From Stieleria neptunia (GTDB taxonomy: Bacteria; Planctomycetota; Planctomycetia; Pirellulales; Pirellulaceae): a stretch of 64,000 nt of DNA. Numbering within the stretch: position 1 is the first letter of the stretch; every line of letters begins with the position of its first letter. A program made the translations under genes and the position numbers. The notes below the pieces were generated by a model. The model was not told the origin of the DNA. It saw only the letters and a list, made by a program, of their open reading frames with translations, and did not search any database. Of this stretch, positions 9,401-17,341 are shown one piece after another. Where the stretch lies: assembly GCF_007754155.1 (NCBI RefSeq), contig NZ_CP037423.1:868001-932000 (forward strand). The letters are read 5' to 3'.

Positions 9401-12378
9401 GCCAATTCAAGTTTGCCGGCAATGTCGGCTATGACCCTCGCCGCGATATCGACGCCTCCGGAGGAGTTCTTTCCAATGACGTCGGATTGGCCAACAATCG
9501 GCAGTTTACGTTCCTGCCGCCGGAACCGGGCGCAGCCGCTACAAGCCAGGACGTGGGCGCCGGCGCGAGCCGGCTGATGTCGATCGATGCGGAAGGTGAA
9601 TCTGCGGCACCGGGGTTGAAACTGTTTGGCGAAATGGAAACATTCACCGGGCCGGGAACCTACCAATTGGACTTCTATGTCGAAGCGGTGGGCGAAGCGG
9701 TCACGATCGCAGGCTTCAACGCGCCGCTGTTGATTGACGTGCCGGGGATCACGTTTTCAGGACTGGATTCCGCGTTCTCGCCCAACGCGGCCTTCAATCT
9801 CGAATTCGTCACGTCGTTGGGAACTCCCACCGTATTCGGTGTGGCGGGATCCACCGGGCCTGGGCTGCAACTCGATGCCGGACAAAGCGAAATTCTGTTC
9901 ACGATCGACCTCGTCGTTGATCCCAGTGTGAACCTGGTTTCGGCAGCCGACGTCGTCAGCATCATCAGCGACGGCCCCTACGCGGCGGCACTGCAGTTTA
10001 ACAACGCGGCGCTCGAAACAATTCAGAACGTCTCGATTGAGTCGGCGGCGCAGATCGTCGGGGTCGCTCCGCCGAGTGTTTCCCTGAACTCGCTGGCGGT
10101 CGATCCCGCCGACGTGCCGCGGGGGATTCAGCCCACATCGTGGAATACGCAACGGAGCCAGATCCGCGACATCGTGATCGAGCTGCAGACGCCGATCACG
10201 GGAATCCCCAGCGGTTCCATCACGTTGACGCATCTCGGTGTCCGGGATGCGGATCCCGACACCGAAGTTGAACTACGTTCCGAACAAGTGTCGCTCGATA
10301 CGACGGGGACCGTGATCTCCATTTTGCTCGACGCGAATCAATTGGCCGACGGTCGGTACCAATTGGATTTGTCGGCGGAGATCACCAGCGGTTCGGCATT
10401 CACGTTGGCAGGCGATGATCAAAATCGGTTCTTTGTTTTCCGTGGCGACTGGGACGGGAACAACAGCGTCGACCTGCGAGATCTGGCTACCTTGGTGTAT
10501 TGGTACGGCGAGACGACGGGCGTCCCCGAGTATGTCGACCATGACGGCAGCGACGGCATCACGATCGAAGATCTCGCCGGATTGGAAGCCAACTTCGGCA
10601 CGCAGCTCGATGTCCCGGGCATGACGGACGCTGTGGACCCGGGATTGACCGACGCCGAGGCACTGCAGCGAGCGAAAGCGACGATCACCAATCCCTCGGA
10701 TGTCAACGGCATTGATGGGGTCTCGCCGCTGGACGCGTTGAACGTGATCAATCGACTTGCGATCCAGGTCGCCGCTGTGACGGATTGGAGATTTGACGTC
10801 AATCGTGATGGGAGTATCAGCCCTCGCGATGCTCTGTTTGTCATTAACCTGATCGCGACATCGACTGCGGGGGTTCAAGCAGCGGGTGAATCGACCGAGG
10901 CTGCCACGGTGGTGCTGGATTTGGTGGGCCAGCGTCAATTGTTTAGCGGTGCGGGCAGCTACACCTTTGATTTTACGATCACGGCCATCGGCGGCGACCA
11001 GACGATCACTGGTTTCAATCTGCCGCTCCGTTTTCCGGTCCCCGAAGTCACGTTCGGGGGAACGGTCGCCGACTTCACTCGCAACCCGGCCTTCAGCAAT
11101 CACTTCGTCGCGCCGCTGAGCCAGGCCAATCATTTCGGCGTCGCGTCATCGAGTGGCGGCGACGGCCTGTTACTCTTGGAGGGGCAACCGGAAGTGCTGT
11201 TCAGCATTGATGTCGATGTTTCCGCGGCGCTCAATGTCTCGTCGATCATCGAAGTCGTGACCCAGGTCACCGAAGGCGTCGACGCGGCAGCACTGCAGTT
11301 CGTCGGATCAGGCATCCAAGTGATCGAGCCGCCAAACTTTGTGCGCGGTGCATTGCTCGCTCCGCCGGGGCCGCGGATCGAACTCAGCGGAGTGGTCGAA
11401 GAATTCACGGGTCCTGGTATGTACGCCATGGAGTTTTTGGTCGAAGCCGTCGGGGGACCGGTCACGATTACCGGCTTCAGTGCTCCGTTGTTGATCGATG
11501 TTCCGGGAATCACTTTCTCGGGCGATCAGGATGCCTTTCACCGCAATCCGTCGTATGATTCAGAATTCGTGACAGCACTTGAATCTCCCAATGCTTACGG
11601 CGTGGCGGCCTCGGCCGGGGTGGGGCCCGGACTGCAACTGCAAACCGGTGAGCGTGCCGTCTTGTTCACGATCGACTTGCAGGTCGATGCGACAGCGTCG
11701 ATCGAGGCAGCGGCCGAGGTTGCGAAAATCATCACCAGTGGCGCGATCGCAAACAGTCTGCAACTGGCCGACCCGGGCGCGGAAGTGATCCCCGATGTCG
11801 TTGTCGCCTCGGCCGCGATCCTGGCCCGTGAGATCGTCCCGGCTGTGGCGATCAATGACGGATCGGCGCCGCGATCTCAAGTCACGTCATTGACGGTCGC
11901 GTTCGATGCGTTGGTCGATCACGATCAGCTTCAAATGGCGTTCCAATTGACGAACCTTTCTACTGGGTTGGTGGTCGGCAGCGTTCACGTTGCTGCGGCG
12001 GACCAAGGGAATCAAACGATCGCGACATTGACGTTTGATGGGGTCTCGACGATTGCCCGTGGCGGAATCGGGAATTCACTGGCCGACGGAAACTATCGCT
12101 TGGAGATTTTTGCCGGGCAAGTTCAATCGAGTAACGGACAACAACTGTTTCGCGACCAAGAATTTGGAGACACGCCGAGTGATCTCTTTTTTCGATTGTT
12201 CGGCGACACCGACGGAGACCGTGATGTTGATGGCCAAGACTACGGCCGATTCGGATTAAGTTTTCTTTCGTCCAGCGGGGAGAACGATTACAATTCCGAT
12301 CTGGATTCCGACGGCGATGGCGACGTCGACGGCCAAGATTATGGCAGGTTCGGACTGAACTTCCTGCGGAGGCTTTGA
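457..12378 (+). CDS. Giant secreted multidomain subtilase with LEPR-XLL-like N-terminus, TolB-like and FG-GAP repeats and dockerin-like ends
   Basis: A 3973-residue secreted protein. The N-terminus carries a basic stretch and the motif LEQLESRHLLAGD (about residues 38-50), a variant of the planctomycete LEPR-XLL export/anchoring signal. A subtilisin-type (S8) domain follows, with Asp221 (VVDSGID), His378 (SHGTHVAGT) and Ser560 (GTSMAAPHVAG). Next come a proprotein-convertase P-like domain (about 720-845), a right-handed beta-helix-like stretch (890-1130), two blocks of TolB/PD40-like blades with the phrase DGRFVAFES (about 1136-1535 and 1744-2138), three SdrD-B-like domains (1651-1742, 2166-2268, 2284-2381) and FG-GAP/VCBS repeats (2381-2801). 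The tail alternates cohesin-like modules (about 3048-3188, 3484-3625, 3638-3791) with dockerin-like DxDxDGxVD repeats, ending in one at 3915-3971. The protein is probably surface-associated and calcium-binding. The protease triad looks complete; its substrate is unknown. Confidence 0.93.
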   Translation: MGISYPKSNSNEKRCRSLRSTSKLASGKRHRLRLQLEQLESRHLLAGDIDLAPDLSPQSAVPPAPISWFESFDDVSRIEFESLAEVDPMYPDGFQGPRELAAGEWIVQLTESAARKIRVLQSADEILDDATNDFTIIAGLGSEGLILVRGEGVSAADIELNLGRNGSVQSFGLNSLITGQATAPNESDFAAGLLGGLTTIGAEAAWDESIGDMQTVIGVVDSGIDLDHPDLYLNIWLNQGEIPASFRDDLVDVDGDGLITFYDLNNLQVIDGTIYVASTVVLDGGGNLVSGDLATAAELTSATPYAIGANAAYVRDLAGDRSDVNGRIDALDLLADRKWSDGRDTDLNGFFDDFFGVNFRSGGGDPFAANQPDDQLSHGTHVAGTIGAVGNNAIGVVGVNWQTSMMSLRILDNNNRSDAGAGLRAVNYARMMRQRHSVDDDNRTVQGADVRVLNNSWGQPGGYEPAFETAINQLGDEGILFVAAAGNGDIFGNGINNDQTPFFPASYDSDNVIAVAAATPDGRLATFSNYGNHSVDIAAPGTGIRSTLKDGGYGTANGTSMAAPHVAGTAALIWSAFPQASLKEVRAAMLNEASVDPFTSENVLLSSGGRLNSAKATNADVFAPSARLISKQNITTTGGATTEFTVQYSHRDGIDLDSIGDDDIIVARQWGPQVDLPVTLKPGSKTVTPSGVQATYVMQAPGGGTFTNSSSVVIDDGPPNTVTSSIHIDDILDIPSAIAVSINVEHTYVGDLTITLIAPSGARAILVSHRGDASDHFIDTVFDDSAATSIANGSEPFTGTFKPEQSLTPLISSGILGTWTLEIEDAADADGGSLQDWTLDFTPRWDSLDYGDYLISTSADSVKAAATGVPIETRVIGAFNVRIDDDPSVIYVDSYSDSLESGSLRGAILAANAASPAERTIILDPGTYTIALPSTVDPASSFGASLDGLGIYNPGGWSDADSGDFDVAGHVTIIGDNNDETIIDAQGLDRVFKVHSGATLDLARLKVQAGISPAGQDGGGILSIGNLDLYQVTVSDNQAPGLSPTYGGGIAAWEGHVTLTESWLTENQADRGGALFVSGEASGFVERSTMDDNQGGGLYSLSSNDISVSNSTFSANAGGLGAIANGFYNLSDATDPVISGDGNIVVFESDADNLVPGDTNQLKDLFVYDRSTGITERITDNNHAGFDFGFGVLDDFFADVSDDGRYVSFSSEADNLISNDNNEFSDVYLFDRSTKLIERISVTASGGEADGESNYSSLSADGRFVAFSSNAEGLIRGEDNPFGGIYVLDRFTGTLELVSVSAAGEAGDSWSSKPSISADGRYVAFESAATNLVPADSNGVIDIFVYDRSTQTIERVNVDGAGVEANGKSELPDISDDGRFVTFESAATNLVAGDTNERDDIFVYDRLLDAMERVSVSETGEEAEYGARTPTISGDGRFVTFASSSSTLLPRDEFGVHIYVYDRSTSTVERVSVNDAAVDGNDWSDDPSISADGRFVTFQSKASNLAPGDSGTSTEDVFVFDRDTRTVTSVTYRPSPSKIDVIHSTIAYTSNSEVNHSVAGEVTISESLFAANQVISDFDACALPGAAQNVLSTTSESNRIAPLTRRGTLPPVHPLLADNPAVDSADSSADGSRDQLRQVRGHSDFGAVEAGTASVEGTVYFDRNRNGRFDLDEPGIDGISIHANGSTNLTTTSGESDQNLSPPLEAGGLSLSGLNPGTIDFIVQETTGWSVHTPPLALARSGSILGNADSTTSSTSNNGLYTAFVSDADNLVAGDTNSASDIFVFDRLNGTIERVSLNNSGAEGNASSTSPSISHDGRYVAFESDANNLVPADTNDTSDIFVYDRSTKTVERVSVDDSGLEGDSFSSNPSIAADGRYISFYSHADNLVSGDSNGVGDVFVYDRIDSEIERVSVSTTGAEGNARSGWPSLSADGRFVAYESTADNLVAGDTNGRDDIFVYDRLADEVQRVGVDNTGNEANDDSEHVSISGDGRFITFTSDASDLVPGDDNETSDIFVYDQATGLIERVEIGQRLGEGYTGSYHPALSADGRYIAFQSEVLEFDIDDASLDFSSRIYVYDRSDMVFELIYTSGTDLELFAEPYFLSLSPDARFVSFETADDILVPGNFNAFKNIAVAANPIAEPGLTRNLRAGDVLTGLDFGLVPDPGSISGRVFADDLISNEVYDPGEFLGVEATVFLDLNQNRQLDQDEPSTITGTDGRYEFPELEAYLSYTLAVISIAGYEQVAPSANEDFSWDIFLPPDGAITDRDFAFRPVEGSGQSSASSVSGRLFEDTNGNGLFDTGVDVPLANTPIYLDANNDRNHTAGADEPIVDTAADGTFMLDGLGSRIVSLRTELNGDFVQTTPLGNAFDQQSFDLFAGIVAFDTPSEATSADFNRDGFDDLAVLLSDGNLLAIRLNDQNGGFAASDINIPLGQTQALPGTSLPLEMVVGQFNHDAAGKLDVAVVGQSAGNVLILLDYDNHSQDFLTRRSVPVGTAPISLTSGDFDKNGSVDLAVLNFGTFTLAQASPPVYAKIDETFQLLLNDGTGTFAAQAAVTVPGDDPVSIVSDDFNNDGNLDLAVLHKSPTFPNSPFGDVTLFTGNGANVFAESHREPVEGGPLEMVSGDFNGDGLADLAVANVSQNTLSIVAGRADGTIIRETAHPIGTGEKGVDSMDVADIDNDGDLDIVATRLSDGGVAVFRNITDTTANPLVVKFEPLESFGVAQASIFERAPIVLANFDNDTSGPNGAGTIDIIAIPKSTATVNVLLNTLVDGGHRVALDGLNTISDLNFIVTPTGDVVPPVVKNVQVSGSGWMSSFKSAVDPVDLRGVSLPGADQLRALPWHNIDTIDVEFSEDVQNATGGMVDAADLTLNGVNVADYEAAAGFGITTSYSGGGGDGPYLLTINLAGAADFGPDRITLGIEDSIVDAAGNPLNGDWIDGVSTTSGDLAAGGNFVFHFNVLPGDVEGNGSVLALDVLMVNQGQFKFAGNVGYDPRRDIDASGGVLSNDVGLANNRQFTFLPPEPGAAATSQDVGAGASRLMSIDAEGESAAPGLKLFGEMETFTGPGTYQLDFYVEAVGEAVTIAGFNAPLLIDVPGITFSGLDSAFSPNAAFNLEFVTSLGTPTVFGVAGSTGPGLQLDAGQSEILFTIDLVVDPSVNLVSAADVVSIISDGPYAAALQFNNAALETIQNVSIESAAQIVGVAPPSVSLNSLAVDPADVPRGIQPTSWNTQRSQIRDIVIELQTPITGIPSGSITLTHLGVRDADPDTEVELRSEQVSLDTTGTVISILLDANQLADGRYQLDLSAEITSGSAFTLAGDDQNRFFVFRGDWDGNNSVDLRDLATLVYWYGETTGVPEYVDHDGSDGITIEDLAGLEANFGTQLDVPGMTDAVDPGLTDAEALQRAKATITNPSDVNGIDGVSPLDALNVINRLAIQVAAVTDWRFDVNRDGSISPRDALFVINLIATSTAGVQAAGESTEAATVVLDLVGQRQLFSGAGSYTFDFTITAIGGDQTITGFNLPLRFPVPEVTFGGTVADFTRNPAFSNHFVAPLSQANHFGVASSSGGDGLLLLEGQPEVLFSIDVDVSAALNVSSIIEVVTQVTEGVDAAALQFVGSGIQVIEPPNFVRGALLAPPGPRIELSGVVEEFTGPGMYAMEFLVEAVGGPVTITGFSAPLLIDVPGITFSGDQDAFHRNPSYDSEFVTALESPNAYGVAASAGVGPGLQLQTGERAVLFTIDLQVDATASIEAAAEVAKIITSGAIANSLQLADPGAEVIPDVVVASAAILAREIVPAVAINDGSAPRSQVTSLTVAFDALVDHDQLQMAFQLTNLSTGLVVGSVHVAAADQGNQTIATLTFDGVSTIARGGIGNSLADGNYRLEIFAGQVQSSNGQQLFRDQEFGDTPSDLFFRLFGDTDGDRDVDGQDYGRFGLSFLSSSGENDYNSDLDSDGDGDVDGQDYGRFGLNFLRRL

Positions 12379-12400
12379 AAGCAACACCGACACGTGCCGC

Positions 12401-12629
12401 GTGGCGTAAGCTTCTAGCGTGGCGTAAGCTTCCAGCTTGCGTTTTGGAAAGCTTTAGCTTGCCCCCTGCCGCACGCCAAGCCGTTGGCTTGCGTTTTGGC
12501 AAGCTTTAGCTTGCCCCCTGCCGCACGCCAAGCCGTTGGCTTGAGAAGCGGCAAGCTGGAAGCTTACCCCACTGCCGCACGCCAAGCCGTTGGCTTGCGT
12601 TTTGGCAAGCTGGAAGCTTACCCCACTTT
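12401..12629. repeat. Family A palindromic repeat cluster
   Basis: This array of family A elements (GTGGCGTAAGCTTCCAGCTT and its complement) begins 22 nt after the giant gene's stop and ends 11 nt before the next start codon. It contains three copies of a GCACGCCAAGCCGTTGGCTT subunit. It fills nearly the whole intergenic space, so the downstream gene has no obvious ribosome-binding site of its own. Confidence 0.85.
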
Positions 12630-12640
12630 GATCACCGACT

Positions 12641-13582
12641 ATGTTTGAAATCAATCGGAGAACTGCTTTGGCCTCGTTGGCGTTACCCTTCGTTGCCAAC
12701 CGACTGATCGCAGAGGACCGTGAATCCACGCCGACGATCGGATTTGGGTTTGGCACGTATGGCATGAAAACTCTGGAGACGGCTGAGGCGATCAGGGTCT
12801 GTGCGGAGATCGGGTACGACGGAATAGAATTGGCGTTGATGAATGGTTGGCCTACCGAACCAGCGTTATTGAACCAACGCGACCGGGCCGAGATTCGTCA
12901 GCAGCTTCGTGATCTGAAACTGTCGGTACCGTCGTTGTTAGAGAGTCTGCCTTGTTTGCGGACGGATCAGCAACACGCCGAAAACCTTGAGCGGCTCAAA
13001 CGGGCGACGGAACTGGCGCATGACCTTGCCCCGGAATCTCCGCCGGTGGTTCAGTCGATCGTCGCCGGCAAGACGGATCGGTGGGAACAGACGAAGGGGC
13101 GGCTGGTGGATCAATTGTCCGATTGGGCCGAGGTCGGACGGGTAAGCGAAACGGTGGTCTGTTTTAAGCCCCATGCGTCGCACGCGGTTCACACGCCCGA
13201 GCGGGCGTTGTGGGTACATCACCAAGTCGACAGCCCGTGGCTGAAAGTCGTGTACGACTACAGCCATTTCTACCTGGAAGGCCTATCGTTGGCCGCGAGC
13301 TTAAAACAATTGCTGCCGATCACGGCTTACGTCCAAGTCAAAGACAGTCGTGGCACGCCCGCAAAGCACGAGTACTTGCTACCCGGCGATGGCGAGACCG
13401 ACTACCGCGAGTTGTTGACGGTTTTGAAACACGCCGGCTATTCCGGATTCGTCAACGTCGAAGTCAGTTCACACGTCCATCGAAAACTCGACTATGAACC
13501 GATCGAAACAGCCGAGCTGTGCTATCGGCGTTTGGCACCGTTGTTTGAAACGCTGGGAATTCTCCGCCCCAAAGTGGCGTAA
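12641..13582 (+). CDS. Sugar phosphate isomerase/epimerase-like TIM-barrel protein
   Basis: A 313-residue protein resembling xylose-isomerase-like TIM-barrel proteins (AP endonuclease family 2 fold). It starts with a twin-arginine-type leader (NRRTALASLALPF) and continues with barrel segments such as EIGYDGIELALM, VVYDYSHFYLEGL, ITAYVQVKDSRG and SGFVNVEVSSH, where the His, Asp and Glu residues expected of a metal site occur. It is probably exported and acts on a small sugar or related carbonyl; the substrate cannot be read from the sequence. The start codon follows directly on a family A repeat array and lacks a clear Shine-Dalgarno. The last codons (K-V-A-stop) coincide with a family A half-element, so the C-terminus may have been altered by repeat insertion. 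Confidence 0.85.
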   Translation: MFEINRRTALASLALPFVANRLIAEDRESTPTIGFGFGTYGMKTLETAEAIRVCAEIGYDGIELALMNGWPTEPALLNQRDRAEIRQQLRDLKLSVPSLLESLPCLRTDQQHAENLERLKRATELAHDLAPESPPVVQSIVAGKTDRWEQTKGRLVDQLSDWAEVGRVSETVVCFKPHASHAVHTPERALWVHHQVDSPWLKVVYDYSHFYLEGLSLAASLKQLLPITAYVQVKDSRGTPAKHEYLLPGDGETDYRELLTVLKHAGYSGFVNVEVSSHVHRKLDYEPIETAELCYRRLAPLFETLGILRPKVA

Positions 13583-13596
13583 GCTTCCAGCTTGCG
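13571..13596 (+). repeat. Family A half-element carrying the stop codon of the isomerase-like gene
   Basis: The sequence AAAGTGGCGTAAGCTTCCAG begins inside the upstream coding frame. Its GTG GCG TAA supplies the last two residues and the stop. Only one arm of the palindrome is present. Confidence 0.8.
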
Positions 13597-14235
13597 AAAC
13601 CCATCTAACGAGCGATCGATGTACCTTCTAATGACGAGGTCGTGCAATTTTAAGTTGTTGATATCACAAAGTTTTCATCACTCTTCCCTGGGCATTGGTG
13701 TCTACACAAGTCGGCTTTTGCCCAACGGGCATGCATATCCCTAGCATTTGTTGATGGCCGTTGGCCAATTCCTCTCGTTCTCTGCATCCCGGATGGGATG
13801 GCAGCGAGTAGCCGGCGGTCGAGCGGAGCGAAAACCGCCGGAAACGTCTTCCGGTGGTGCGCTAACGCGACCACCGGCTAATGGCTTCAACCCCTCTCGG
13901 GGTTCAACCTGATCCGCTGGCGGATTTGCTCTTCAGAAATTGGGGCATCCGCAGGGCGATGTTCAAGGCTAGGGATGTCAACGGCCGTTGGCCGAAACCA
14001 TCCACTCCCATGGCATTCGGACCACGTCCGTCGTTGTTAAAGTTAAGCGGCGATTCACCGTTCAACCTCCCCTCGCTCCTCTCGACCCTCCTGCCAGGAG
14101 GGTGAATTCGAAAACTGCACGACCCTTGACTCCGGGGGTGTCCCGACGGCATAGCCCACCCGACTCGCCGTAGCAGGATATCATTCTGCCACCATCATCA
14201 TTCTGCCACCATCATCGTTTTGCCCCCATCATCTT
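13597..14235. other. Long intergenic stretch with several hairpin and repeat families
   Basis: No convincing gene is seen in these 640 nt. GGCCGTTGGCC palindromes lie near 13752 and 13980, and a CCGCCGG...CCGGTGG hairpin-like region spans about 13815-13880. A family F element at 14051-14125 (CTCGACCCTCCTGCCAGGAG core) recurs at 58533-58605. A run of family E CATTCTGCCACCATCAT units covers about 14176-14235. The region looks like a repeat sink between two plus-strand genes. Confidence 0.6.
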
Positions 14236-17200
14236 GCCCCATCACCCGAAGCCTACCCTTGGTCGTCAGCACACATTCGAAAACAACTTCGTCTCCAACC
14301 CGGACAAGCCATCCCCAACATGGCCTCCGCTTCCTCCGTGGCGTAAGCTTCCAGCTTGCGTTTGGACTTTGGATTCGCAAGCTGGAAGCTTACGCCACTT
14401 TGGCGCTGCTCTTGTCCTGCGTCCAGGCCGGTGCTCAGGAATTCACGCCTCGCAACACGCAAGCGGCCGGCCAGCATCCGCTTGCTCCCGCCGAAGCGAT
14501 TTCGCGACTGCGTGTGCCGGATGGTTTTCAAATCACTTTGGCGGCTGCCGAGCCCGAGGTCCGCCAACCGATCGCGATCACGTTCGATGATCGCGGTCGA
14601 CTCTGGGTCGCCGAAAGTTATTCGTACGACGGCAGCACGTTCACCGACCAGCCCCACGACCGGATTCTGATTTTTGAAGACACCAACGGCGATGGCGTGC
14701 TGGACTGGCGCAAGGTGTTCTGCGAGGGGCTGACCCATTTGACCGGACTGGAACTCGGGTTCGGTGGCGTTTGGATCACCGCGCCGCCGCACTTGGCGTT
14801 CTTGCCCGACGCAGACCACGACGACGTTCCCGATGGCGAAGCGGTCGTGCACCTCGACGGATGGTCACTCAAGGCGGAACACAACAGCGTCAACGGGCTG
14901 ACATGGGGGCCCGACGGTTGGCTGTACGGCCGCCACGGGATCAAACAACCGTCGCGCGTCGGTCGGCCGGGCGATGCGATCGAAGAGCGCGTCGAATTGA
15001 GTTGTTCGATCTGGCGTTACCATCCGACCGACCACCGATTCGAAGTCGTGGCCGACGGAACGATCAACCCGTGGGGGCTGGATTTTAATGACCACGGTCA
15101 AGGTTTTTTGACGACCAGTGTGGTGGAACACCTTTGGCACCTTGTTCCCGGAGCCCACTACCAACGCTGGAAGGACCGCGGCGTGCATCCCAACCCCCAC
15201 GTTTATGAAACGATGACGGCGACCAGCGATCACCTTCATTGGTCGTCGGCGAAAGCGGTCGATCAGCACAACGCATCGACGTTGGACTTCGGCGGCGGCC
15301 ATTCACACTGCGACGCGATGATCTATCTCGGCGACCGATGGCCGCAATCGTATCGTGGATCCTTGTTGACCAGCAACATTCACGGCAGGCGAATCAATCG
15401 CGACCGACTTGTCCGCGACGACGGACCGTTTCGCGGCGTGCATGCCGATGATTTTTTGGTCGCCCGGGATCCGTGGTTTCGAGCCGTCTCGATGGAGTAC
15501 GGCCCCGACGGAGACGTCTACGTGACAGACTGGTCGGACAACGGAGAATGCCATGACCGGGACGGCGTCCACCGTACCAGCGGACGGATCTACAAAATCA
15601 CTTGGGGAAAACCAATTCGTGTCGACGTCGACTTGGGCCAAGCCACCGACAAGCAACTCGTCGCGTTCCAGCTGCATGCCAATGACTGGTTCGTCCGTCA
15701 TGCGCGTCGGATTCTGCAAGAGCGAGACGCCGACGGAGATGATTTGTCCGAAGCGCATGCCGCACTGCGCGACATCTTTCACCGCCATCCCGACGACACT
15801 CGCAAGCTTCGCGCCTTGTGGGCCTTGCACTCCAGCGGCGGTATCGATGATCACTGGCTTTCTGAACTGCTTTCGCATGACAATGAACACGTGCGTTGTT
15901 GGGCGGTCAGGCTATTGGTGGACGATGCGACGCTTTCACGTGCAACGTATTTAGCTCGTTTTGCCGAGATGGCGGAAACCGAAACGTCCTGGCTCGTCCG
16001 CATGGCATTGGCGTCTGCGCTTCAACGCATCGATATAAAACAACGCTGGGCGATCGCCGTTGAGCTGGCAACAAAAGACGACGGCGCGACGGAACCGAAC
16101 TTGGAACGCATGATTTGGTATGCGATCGAACCCGTCATCGTCGCGAACTCCGATCGTGCCCTCGACGCCGTGGAGTCGTTTCCGCAGAAAATTCGCCGCT
16201 GGATGGCGCGACGAATCGGTAGCGACTCGACTCGGTCCGCCAGCTTGCTTTTGGATCACCTGGCGCACACCACGCGAGCGGACGTCATCGCCGATCTTCT
16301 TGAAGGGTTCAATGACAGCGTCTCGGTAAAATCGCGGGATGAGTATTCGGAAAGCGTCGGAAACGTGATTGAAACGTTGATCGAACATGACGATCGTCGA
16401 GTCCGTGTGGCAGCTGTACGTGCGGCGGCGGTCACGGGAGGCGAGTCCGGACTGCGACGTGTTCGGCAACAACTGCATGCAGCCGAGACAGATCGTACGA
16501 CACGGCAAGCCGCCCTCGATGGCTTGGCCCGGCGCAATCCAGCCGGATTTGCCCGCGACTTGGAACGATTGATTGTGTCGTCGCGTTTGACCACTGCGGC
16601 ATTGCGTGCGGCGACGAAGACCGATGACCGAAAACTGGCGGAGACGGTGCTCAGTCGCTTCGGCGAACTGGAACCGAACGAACGGGTTGCCGCGCTGGAT
16701 TATCTGGTCGCTCGTCGCCGCAGCGCAGCGCGGTTGCTGAGCGCGATCGAAAGCAAGACGATCGCAGCGGCCGAACTTTCGGCCGGGCAATCGCGACAGA
16801 TTGATGCGTTGGGCGACAAGGCGTTGCAAGGGCGACTTCACCAAGTCTGGGGAACGCTGCGGCGTTCGCCGGCCGAACGCGTGCATCAAATCAAAGACCT
16901 GGAAAAGCGTTTGGATCCGTCGCGGATTGCAACGGCCAGTCTTTCGCGCGGCCGGGAGCTATTCCAGAAGACCTGTGCGTCGTGCCACAAGCTGTTCGGC
17001 GACGGCAAATCGGTCGGACCCGAATTGACCGGCGCGAACCGACGCGACCTGCACTATCTGGTTTCCAACATCATCGACCCCAGCGCCGCCGTCCCGGCCG
17101 ATTTCCGTCTGTCCAACCTGTTGACCACCGACGGACGCGTGATGGTTGGTTCGGTGGTGCGTCAAACGGATTCATCCACCACGATTCAAACCGCAACCGA

Positions 17201-17339
17201 GACCGTTGAACTCCCGACGGACACGATCGAAACGATCCAATTGACCTCCAAGTCCCTGATGCCCGATGGTCTGCTCGACAGCCTGAGCCAGCAACAAATC
17301 CAAGACCTGTTCGCGTGGCTAATGAGCAACGGGCATTAA
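14220..17339 (+). CDS. PVC-type membrane-bound dehydrogenase with HEAT-like repeats and C-terminal cytochrome c site
   Basis: A protein of up to 1039 residues. The N-terminal two fifths match the planctomycete/verrucomicrobial membrane-bound dehydrogenase domain, a seven-bladed beta-propeller resembling soluble glucose dehydrogenases (phrases VPDGFQITLAAAEPEV, AITFDDRGRLWVAE, NGLTWGPDGWLYG, YGPDGDVYVTDWSD). A HEAT-like helical middle follows, then a c-type heme site CASCH at residues 919-923 with the PVC-type sequence FGDGKSVGPELTGANR. It probably transfers electrons in the periplasm. The start is uncertain. The first ~60 codons read out of frame through a RAYT remnant and through a 61-nt family A hairpin, and only then comes the end of a normal signal peptide (LALLLSCVQAGAQ). 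The annotated ATG keeps the frame open, but the native start may have been lost or replaced. Confidence 0.88.
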   Translation: MPPSSCPITRSLPLVVSTHSKTTSSPTRTSHPQHGLRFLRGVSFQLAFGLWIRKLEAYATLALLLSCVQAGAQEFTPRNTQAAGQHPLAPAEAISRLRVPDGFQITLAAAEPEVRQPIAITFDDRGRLWVAESYSYDGSTFTDQPHDRILIFEDTNGDGVLDWRKVFCEGLTHLTGLELGFGGVWITAPPHLAFLPDADHDDVPDGEAVVHLDGWSLKAEHNSVNGLTWGPDGWLYGRHGIKQPSRVGRPGDAIEERVELSCSIWRYHPTDHRFEVVADGTINPWGLDFNDHGQGFLTTSVVEHLWHLVPGAHYQRWKDRGVHPNPHVYETMTATSDHLHWSSAKAVDQHNASTLDFGGGHSHCDAMIYLGDRWPQSYRGSLLTSNIHGRRINRDRLVRDDGPFRGVHADDFLVARDPWFRAVSMEYGPDGDVYVTDWSDNGECHDRDGVHRTSGRIYKITWGKPIRVDVDLGQATDKQLVAFQLHANDWFVRHARRILQERDADGDDLSEAHAALRDIFHRHPDDTRKLRALWALHSSGGIDDHWLSELLSHDNEHVRCWAVRLLVDDATLSRATYLARFAEMAETETSWLVRMALASALQRIDIKQRWAIAVELATKDDGATEPNLERMIWYAIEPVIVANSDRALDAVESFPQKIRRWMARRIGSDSTRSASLLLDHLAHTTRADVIADLLEGFNDSVSVKSRDEYSESVGNVIETLIEHDDRRVRVAAVRAAAVTGGESGLRRVRQQLHAAETDRTTRQAALDGLARRNPAGFARDLERLIVSSRLTTAALRAATKTDDRKLAETVLSRFGELEPNERVAALDYLVARRRSAARLLSAIESKTIAAAELSAGQSRQIDALGDKALQGRLHQVWGTLRRSPAERVHQIKDLEKRLDPSRIATASLSRGRELFQKTCASCHKLFGDGKSVGPELTGANRRDLHYLVSNIIDPSAAVPADFRLSNLLTTDGRVMVGSVVRQTDSSTTIQTATETVELPTDTIETIQLTSKSLMPDGLLDSLSQQQIQDLFAWLMSNGH
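14236..14322 (+). pseudogene. 3'-end remnant of a RAYT transposase
   Basis: Read in the frame beginning at 14236, this segment encodes PEAYPWSSAHIRKQLRLQPG and continues QAIPN. It closely matches the C-terminus of the intact transposase at 17838-18542 (PESYAWSSASIRTQLRLQPG, then QAIPK). Twenty nucleotides (14296-14315) are identical to the end of the intact gene. Like the intact copy, it is followed by a family A hairpin. The host gene reads it in another frame. Confidence 0.8.
14338..14398. repeat. Family A hairpin inside the 5' coding part of the dehydrogenase/cytochrome gene
   Basis: A perfect 23-nt inverted repeat (GTGGCGTAAGCTTCCAGCTT plus GCG, and its complement) encloses a 15-nt loop, 61 nt in total. 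It lies just upstream of the codons for the signal-peptide core of the gene at 14220-17339. In the annotated frame it is translated; in the frame of the preceding MASASSVA peptide it gives a stop. Confidence 0.9.
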
Positions 17340-17341
17340 CC

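Noticed and set aside
12454..12765. Minus-strand frame rich in SGVSFQLA phrases
   Set aside because: It is a translation of family A repeats; the same phrases appear wherever the repeat occurs on either strand.
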